NCBI GenBank assembly: GCA_032622095.1
Contig: CP136061.1
Coordinates: 197,144,935 to 197,208,934 of the forward strand
DNA from: Siphonodentalium dalli
Lineage: Eukaryota; Mollusca; Scaphopoda; Gadilida; Siphonodentaliidae
Reading direction: 5' to 3'
DNA length: 64,000 nucleotides
Shown: in pieces, positions 58,073 to 64,000 of the stretch
Position numbering within the stretch: the first letter of the stretch is position 1
How the letters are laid out: each line of letters starts with the position of its first letter
Translations under genes and position numbers: made by a program
Notes under the pieces: generated by a model
What the model saw: only the letters and a program-made list of their open reading frames with translations
What the model was told of the DNA's origin: nothing
Database searches by the model: none

Positions 58073-58277
58073 AAATATTTTAAAAGGCAATATAAAACTA
58101 ACAGAAGCTCAGAGGCGCAAACTTAATCCGAGGTGTAGACACCTCAGAGAACTTGCAAGTAAATCAAGATCTTTGAAACGAAAAAAACTAATTTTAAACC
58201 AAAAAGGAGGATTTTTACCACTTCTTATGCTAACACCATTGCTTGGTAAAGCAGTCGCTGGAATACTTCGCGGTTAA
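58011..58277 (+). CDS. Small Polinton protein with basic middle and hydrophobic tail
   Basis: 88 codons, intact, overlapping the last 62 bases of PolB in another frame. The sequence has CTPNDLSECCKNILKGN, a basic middle (RRKLNPRCRHLRE, KSRSLKRKKL) and the hydrophobic tail GGFLPLLMLTPLLGKAVAG. A small protein of this build sits next to PolB in many Polintons and has a GGFL-type tail (from memory of the group). The basic stretch plus hydrophobic end suggests a virion core or membrane-active role, as in small adenovirus core proteins, but that is inference. Intactness next to a ruined PolB is notable, though 88 codons can stay open by chance. Confidence 0.6.
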   Translation: MKSKQKHSDLCTPNDLSECCKNILKGNIKLTEAQRRKLNPRCRHLRELASKSRSLKRKKLILNQKGGFLPLLMLTPLLGKAVAGILRG

Positions 58278-58278
58278 A

Positions 58279-59006
58279 AATGGTCGCTGTTCCCTTCAAA
58301 AGTTGGATGACATTAAAAATGGAGAATAAGTCTAACTAATCCGAAATTACCACCTAATCCTGAAATTACAAATGTTTCAAAACTAAGCAGAGAATTGAAT
58401 TCAGTTTTTGATCAAAATTTGTCAGAATCCGAGTAGGTTCAATTATATGGTACAACTTTGCACAAATTGAAAACTTCTCAAAAATCAATTAGAGCTATTT
58501 CAACCCCGAAAACAAAACAACCACTTAATCATCATAGGGATGTGCTATAACCTATTCCGTTAAAGATGAGAAAAAAAGCTGAACATATTTTACAACTGAT
58601 TTCAAAACATCCGCAAATGAAGTTTGATGAACATGGACAATTAACATATGGTGAAACAGTTATTAGAGGATCAAATATTATTGATCTCCTCAATGATATT
58701 GTACGACAAAGAAAAGGTTTCGAACCAACAGGTTGGGAAACATTTTCACAAGGATTGAGCGAACTTAATGTACCTCAATATTTTGTAGGGAACAGAAACC
58801 GTTGGCTTTGGATTAAAACACATTTGAAAGATTATTCAGATGATGATTTTGAAACTCCGGTTCAAAGCATAAAACCAAAACGATTTGATTCTCATCGATT
58901 CACACCAGTGAAAGGTATAAAAGCAAGACATTCAAAAACTAAAATAGCAGATAGGTTGACACCAATGGGTATTGAAAGCAGAAAAACGCAATGGGATCCA
59001 TACTAG
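58279..59006 (+). pseudogene. Conserved Polinton gene of unknown function (between PolB and INT)
   Basis: The main open block (58566-59006, 146 codons) reads KKAEHILQLISKHPQMKFDE, GSNIIDLLNDIVRQRKGFEP and GWETFSQGLSELNVPQYFV, the signature of a protein found in most animal Polintons. Upstream, in shifted frames with a stop, LSRELNSVFDQNLSESE and VQLYGTTLHKLK (about 58380-58475) give its usual N-terminal part. The N-terminus is therefore broken. The last 16 bases overlap the integrase start. The function of the family is unproven; a virion or DNA-binding role is often supposed. Confidence 0.7.
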
Positions 59007-60090
59007 ATGAACAGTTATCTAAAATGTTCTATAACCCAAAGAAAGTTAGAAGTTATGACGGTGTAAAGAAGCTTTTTGATGAAGCGAAAAGGCAAAATAA
59101 AACAATAAAAATCATAGATGTGAAGAAATGGTTGCAAGGCCAGTCGACATATACTTTACACAAACCAATTATTCGAAAATTCCAACGCAGAAAGACTGTT
59201 GTAGCTGGAATTGATATTCAATGGCAGGCAGATTTAGCTGATCTTCAGAATTTGAAAAAACATAATGACAATTACAGATATATGTTGTGTGTTATAGACG
59301 TTTTTTCAAAATGTGCGCGGGTACTGCCAATCCACGATAAATCTGGACAAACTTTGATTGAATTAATCAGGAGAATTTTGAAATCTTCAAAACGTAAACC
59401 AAAATCGTTTCAAGCTGATAAAGGTTCTGAATTAAAAAATGTAAAGTTTAAAAAATTGCTGGGTTCAGAAAGCATTCATTTCTTCACAACTGAGAATCCA
59501 GAGACTAAAGCAAGTATTGTTGAGCGATTTCAAAGAACTTTAAAAACTCGTATGTGGAAGTATTTCACACAAAATAAAACTTCAAGATATATTGATGTTT
59601 TACAAACCCATGTCAATTCTTACATAGTTATGACCGTAGCACAAAATCGAAACCGTCAGAAGTTACTTTGAAAACTGAAGCTGAAATTTCCAAAAATTAA
59701 AAAAGGAAAATCTACAAAACCAAAAGAACATTTGAAAAGGGTTATTTACCAAACTGGACTCGTTTGATAAAAGTTGATAAAATTTGTAAAACTAATCAAA
59801 TCACATACACAGTTTCTGATCTTGATGGTGAAGAGATTGATGGATCATTCTACAAACATGAAATAATCCAGCATATAAAAGACAGTAAGGTGTATGAAAT
59901 TGAATCAGTTATTGATAGAAGAACGAGGAGAGTGGGTGGTAAAACAGTAAAAGAAATTAAAATTCATTGGCTTGGATACCAAAGAAATCTGACAGTTGGA
60001 TCCCAGCTTCAAATTTCGTATAAAACAGAATTTATCATGTCGCAAAATCATTCAGATTCAATTAATCTCGATGAACCATCACAATTTCAG
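58991..60090 (+). pseudogene. Polinton retroviral-type integrase with chromodomain, frameshifted
   Basis: The first block (58991-59671, 226 codons) starts DEQLSKMFYNPKKVRSYDG, then VKKWLQGQSTYTLHKP and the rve catalytic core. The three acidic residues are visible: D in IQWQADLADL (about residue 80), D in SFQADKGSEL (about 142) and E in KASIVERFQRTLK, with 34 residues between the second and third. This enzyme inserts the element and makes the 6-bp duplication. After a frameshift near 59665 the frame from 59764 continues with KVDKICKTNQITYTVSDLDG and a chromodomain-like end, YEIESVIDRRT and KIHWLGYQRNLT, which in this family binds chromatin. The N-terminal zinc finger is not seen. The core keeps its catalytic triad but the joined ORF is broken. 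Confidence 0.85.
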
Positions 60091-60271
60091 TTCTGTGGTG
60101 AAAAAGTTGCTAAGAACCAAGTCACCTACTGCACGCAGATAATTATTATTTATATCATAATAATTACATCTATTGTACACATTAGTATCCAGAGCTTATT
60201 CTTCTACGTAGCTCTCTAGGTTATATTCTACCAACGCCTGGACTGAAATTGTTGAAAAATACTGATAAAAA

Positions 60272-61109
60272 ATGAATTCATTCTACATAACCCTCATGAG
60301 TGATAGTTCAATGTCACTTACCCAGCCAACTCACAATGTTGTTTCACAGTGAAATTACCAAAAATCATACATATTGATAAAGAGCTTTGGGATGTTGCAA
60401 TGGTTGAACTAATTGTACGATCAGAAACATACAACATTATTGGAGATGCTTGCATAATAAAAATAAAAACTTCTGTTCCAAGAATTTTACAATACCTGCA
60501 CAAGTTACCAATAAGTTTCAAAACCAGAAAATGGTATAGAATTAAAAATACCAGAAGAAGCATATTCTGGTGCAGCACATTTGACAAATACAACTCAAGG
60601 TGTAATTGATAGTACAGTAAGCAGATTGATTCCAGAACTGAAATTCGAATTCGGATATTCCAAAGCACAACAACAAGTTAAAATTTCAACCAATAGTTAT
60701 ACCAAAGTAGGTATTGTACTCCCCAGAGCTCTTTTGGATAAACTTGGTTACAGAACAAAATCAGGCAGTGTTACATTTGCTACTTCTTTGATAACATATC
60801 CATATGGAGTTGACTTAAATGCGGAGCATAATCAATTGTTTGTTTATTCTGACATTGCTGATTATACAATTGTTGGTGATGTTGAGGCACCGATATTACG
60901 AATGACATCATTCGAGAGTAAAAGAATGCATGATGGTCAACATATTAAGCATGAATTCCAAAAGTTACATTATGTACCAGTATCAAAGTCTAACTTTGAT
61001 ACCATAAAATGTGTATATATCTGGTGATACTGGCAAACCAATTAAGTTTGTTGGTGGAAAGTCTATGGTAAAGTTGCATTTCCGACGCCGAAGTAATTTG
61101 TATTTCTGA
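60272..61109 (+). pseudogene. Polinton minor (penton-like) capsid protein, frameshifted
   Basis: The ATG at 60272 opens MNSFYITLMSDSSMSL, the standard start of the Polinton minor capsid protein, and then stops near 60351. The largest remaining block (60581-61027) holds a jelly-roll-like region with VGIVLPRALLDKLGY, QLFVYSDIADYTIVGDVEAP and LRMTSFESK, followed by KLHYVPVS. The closing FVGGKSMVKLHFRR lies in a third frame and ends at TGA 61107-61109, overlapping the next ATG as TGATG. The protein forms the vertex capsomer in the predicted Polinton virion. At least three frameshifts are present. Confidence 0.75.
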
Positions 61110-61486
61110 TGATCCCCGTGTATAGAGGCGTACCTAGACAGTATGGAAATGGAATTGGTTCACTATTCAAATCTGCAATGAGAACAGTAGTACCGTTTCT
61201 AAAACCTATTGGTCAGATTGCTAAACAAAAAGTACTCAAGCATGGACTTGCTGCAGTCGAAGATATCATTCATCGTGGTAAAAGTCCGAAAGAAGGATTT
61301 TTGAAACAAGGTAAAGAAGCATTGAGATCTTTTGGAAGGGAAACAATAAATAAAATATCAACACCAAAACGCATAAATAGATCATCGCGGTCTTTGAAAA
61401 ATCATTCTTCTCGCAAACGAGTTAGAAGTAAGTCCATTCAATCACCTGTAGAGAAATCAAAACGATCTCTCGATATGTTTGATTAA
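61109..61486 (+). CDS. Basic virion-associated Polinton protein
   Basis: An intact 125-codon ORF starting within the stop of the minor capsid gene. It begins MIPVYRGVPRQYGNGIGSLF, continues with AMRTVVPFLKPIGQ and KHGLAAVEDIIHRGKSP, and ends in a strongly basic tail (RKRVRSKSI) closing with SLDMFD. Polintons encode such a protein between the two capsid genes, with a G-x-G-x-GSLF head and a basic tail reminiscent of adenovirus core or cement proteins; a DNA- or capsid-binding role is inference. It is one of few unbroken Polinton genes here. Confidence 0.75.
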   Translation: MIPVYRGVPRQYGNGIGSLFKSAMRTVVPFLKPIGQIAKQKVLKHGLAAVEDIIHRGKSPKEGFLKQGKEALRSFGRETINKISTPKRINRSSRSLKNHSSRKRVRSKSIQSPVEKSKRSLDMFD

Positions 61487-61488
61487 TC

Positions 61489-62567
61489 ATGATGATGCAA
61501 AATGGATCATGCGAATGCAGCAAGTCCGAGTTAGATGCTTCTGGTGTTCCACCAACAATGACAACGATGTTGGAATCACAATGGATAGAACATCACCCGA
61601 TTAGCTCTTTGAATAATTCCGCACCGTTAGAATTTGTAATTCCACCTCAAACTGAAAAATGGACAGATGTGAATCAATCATATTTGTACCTGAAATTCAA
61701 AATCACAAAAGCAGATGGAACAAACTTGGTTGATGCTACTGATGAAATTGCGCCTATTAACAACGTTTTCAATAGCATGTTCAGTAGTATCGATATTTAC
61801 CTACATAACAAACTTGTAACGGGGAACGGAGATACCTATCCTTATCGAGCCTACATGGAAAATCCCTTGGCTTATTCTGGTGAATGTAAAGAAAATCAAC
61901 TTGCTGCACTAGAAATGTGGTATCCAGATACCGATAAACTGTTCACCGAAAACACTAAAGCTGGGCATAATAATGGATTTAAATCTCGCCAAGCAATCAT
62001 AGCAGGTAGTAAAACGATAAAATTGTGTGGTCGTTTACACAGATATATTTCTACAAGAGAAATACTTACCAAATGGAAATGAGATAAGAATTCGTCTCAA
62101 TAGAGCGAATCCAAAATTATCTTTAATTGGTCAAGACGAAGGAAATAGTGTTTGAAACGGCAGTTTTTAATGTTCGTACAATTACGCTGATGCCAGTAGT
62201 AGCAAATAACTTGAACCAAACAATAATACAGATAAATATGAAAATACCGATTAGAAGAGTTGAAGTGAAAACATTCACTATTGATGTAGGGCTTAGATCA
62301 AAAATTGAAGATCACCTTTTTCGAGGACAATTGCCAAAGAGACTTTTTATAGGCTTGGTATCAAATAAAGATCTGAATGGCGATATTGAAACGAACCCAT
62401 TCCATTTCCAACACTTCAATCGGAAAAATCTTGAAGTTAGTCAGGACGGGCATACCATTCTTAACCGACCATTTGAACCAAACTTTGCATCAAAACAATG
62501 CCTAAGATCTTATTTATCACTGTATCAGCCTCGGTTATGTTTGGACAAAACAAGTCCTTTGGTTTGA
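61489..62567 (+). pseudogene. Polinton major capsid protein, frameshifted and 3'-truncated
   Basis: Begins three bases after the previous stop. The 5' block (61489-62082) reads CECSKSELDASGVPPTMT, then EHHPISSLNNSAPLEFVIPP, YLYLKFKITKADGTNL and YPYRAYMENPLAY, all typical of the double jelly-roll major capsid protein of Polintons. After a frameshift near 62040 the text goes on in two other frames (KYLPNGNEIRIRLNRANPK, then PIRRVEVKTFTIDVGLRSK and RGQLPKRLFIGLVSNKDLNG) to RSYLSLYQP near 62535. The usual last part is missing, because the ORF runs into the right terminal repeat at 62577. Two frameshifts and the end truncation mark it as non-functional. Confidence 0.85.
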
Positions 62568-62576
62568 ATCTCGAGC

Positions 62577-62626
62577 CAGAGTGTCGACGAGCGAGGGGGT
62601 GGACCAGAGTGTCCGCCAATACTACT
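62577..62626 (-). repeat. Polinton right terminal inverted repeat
   Basis: Reverse complement of the left terminus with few mismatches. It ends ccgccaatactact and is followed by tgcatc (62627-62632), the right target duplication. Confidence 0.85.
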
Positions 62627-62632
62627 TGCATC

Positions 62633-64000
62633 ATCGCTACACTATAGTCATCAACGTCTTTGTAATAAAGTTAACTGTAATCGAGAGATAACTATATCAC
62701 GATCGATAATGCTAGCTGAGAGCTTACCCGTTCACTCTAAAACTAATGTTGTCTGTATATACTACCAAACACATGCAGTGTTCAAAATATAAAACACTAG
62801 ATTCGCGATTTTCCATTTTTTCCCTTTTAGGAGTTTCGGTGGAATTTGCCAAAAGGCTCGACCCTCCCAGGGCGTACGCGCTCTCCGTCTGACAGGTTGC
62901 TTTCATAGTAGAGCAGTCAATCTTAGGGGCGTACCTATGGTATATCGTTGTACAAGCTCATGCATCAGCCTTGCTCTTGATAAACCAGTTTGAATTTGGC
63001 GTCAAGAAGAGTGCGTTTGTATTTGAGTAATATATATCACCCGTTAACAACGTTACATGCTACCAGGAGTAAACCGTCCACTCTAAAACTTATACAATCA
63101 TACCAAAGTTGCGCGTGGATACTGCTAACCATGTCCACTCGTCAAAAAGTTTTTATCTCAATGTTTGATTTTTGGAGTAATTTTCCGCATTTGTTTTCGG
63201 TGGAATTTGCAAAGTCTGAACCCACCCCGACGGAAGCTCTCCGTTGAGCAAGTTGCATTTATAGTAGAGCGGTAAAATGTTGGAGGCGTACGTACAGTAT
63301 ACCGACATAGATGCTACTGCATTAAACTCGCTCCTTCATTAGCCCGTTTGGATTTGGTGCTAAAAATAGGTCAGTGATAGACTACTTAAGTATACATATT
63401 TATATTATATAGCGGTGTCACGAGTAAACCGTTCCATCTGAAAAATCGAAAATGGCACTCTAGATGCGCGTGAACACTACCCATCAGATGTACTTGTCAA
63501 AATGTTTTTATCTCGATGTTTGAATATTGCCCCTTTGCGATTTTCGGTGGAATTTTCCAAAAGTCTCAACCCACCCGCCTCTTTTTTCCGTTGGGTAAGT
63601 TAGTTTTAAAGTCTAGCGATCAAACTTCGGGGGCGTACATACATTATCCCAATGTACCTGCTACGGCATTACCTTACTCTTTAATTAGCCCGTTTGGAAT
63701 AGGTGGGAAGAATAGGTCCAATTTTTCCGTTCTCCATATAGCGGAAAGGCTGGGAGAAAAAAACGTTTAAGCCATATATGTTGGTCCGAATCACTCTTCG
63801 CATTCGGAATATGCGATAAAAATATTATAGAGCTGGAGTTATAAAAAGAAGGAAAAAACCTCAGTTAATACATCCTGGTGTATGGTGTTTGCCTATTTAT
63901 GGGTGGTAGCTCCGGTGGGAGAAGGCGGACACAAAGGTTGATGCTCGTGGTAAGTAGGGCATATCAAGGTGCGCATATGGTCCAATTGTCGGTGCCCTGC
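62633..64000 (+). repeat. About 350-bp tandem repeat, three diverged units
   Basis: The block ttcggtggaatttgccaaaa and variants recurs near 62837, 63198 and 63544. Each unit also has accgttcactctaaaac (62729, 63072, 63427), ggggcgtac (62929, 63280, 63631), tagtagagc and a gtttgaatttgg/gtttggatttgg block (62988, 63348, 63691). The last 230 bases after 63775 show no further unit. No MAM exon was recognised. Small ORFs here are repeat-derived. Confidence 0.75.

Larger units (their letters stand above)
52803..62626 (+). mobile_element. Polinton/Maverick DNA element, internally deleted
   Basis: A 9.8-kb element with inverted ends that start AGTAGTATTGGCGG and close with the complementary ...ACTACT, matching the AG...CT rule for Polintons. 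It is flanked by tgcgtc (left) and tgcatc (right), a 6-bp target duplication with one mismatch. Inside are hallmark Polinton genes, mostly on the + strand: PolB, a small conserved protein, a conserved accessory gene, integrase with chromodomain, minor capsid, basic protein and major capsid. Intact elements are typically 15-20 kb and also carry a packaging ATPase and an adenovirus-type cysteine protease; neither was found. The major capsid ORF ends just before the right terminus, so a deletion probably removed the missing genes. Several genes have frameshifts. Located in an intron of the MAM gene, same orientation. Confidence 0.92.

Overview
The window looks like nuclear DNA of an invertebrate animal. 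It is AT-rich, genes have small exons with GT..AG introns, introns run to tens of kb, and most of the sequence is transposon debris, fold-back elements and short tandem arrays. The gene families (an SLC16-type transporter and a secreted MAM-domain protein) and the element mix (L1/Tx1-like LINEs, hAT-, pogo- and piggyBac-like ends, a Polinton) fit a lophotrochozoan such as a mollusc. That placement is inference; no rRNA or mitochondrial marker is present.

Two host genes can be assembled from exons, both on the + strand. The first (1442-3474) is the 3' part of a monocarboxylate-transporter-like MFS gene in three exons with matching phases; its 5' exons were not found. The second starts at 20787 with a signal-peptide exon and runs through at least five exons to 52091: one complete MAM domain and the start of a second. 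The rest of the second MAM domain must lie beyond the window.

Between and inside these genes: a 1.4-kb fold-back element (3.69-5.06 kb); a 5'-truncated LINE (8.28-16.93 kb) split by at least two later insertions, one of which contains a hAT-like element with an 8-bp target duplication; several MITEs and fold-backs (18.9, 20.3, 21.0, 23.2-25.6 kb); a nearly identical 3.24-kb tandem duplication (27.56-34.04 kb) that duplicates the 3' half of a second, minus-strand LINE (32.2-37.6 kb); a 350-bp-class satellite at 39.4-41.4 kb; a piggyBac-like 5' end at 45.6 kb; and several minisatellites.

The most notable object is a 9.8-kb Polinton/Maverick (52803-62626) inside an intron of the MAM gene. It has about 50-bp terminal inverted repeats and a 6-bp target duplication with one mismatch. 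In order it carries an acidic-repeat ORF (minus strand), protein-primed DNA polymerase B, a small hydrophobic-tailed protein, a conserved Polinton gene, an integrase with chromodomain, a minor (penton-like) capsid protein, a basic protein and a double-jelly-roll-type major capsid protein. Packaging ATPase and capsid protease genes are absent, the major capsid gene is cut off near the right terminus, and polymerase, integrase and capsid genes are frameshifted. It is a virus-derived element in decay. PolB also has a curious internal duplication.
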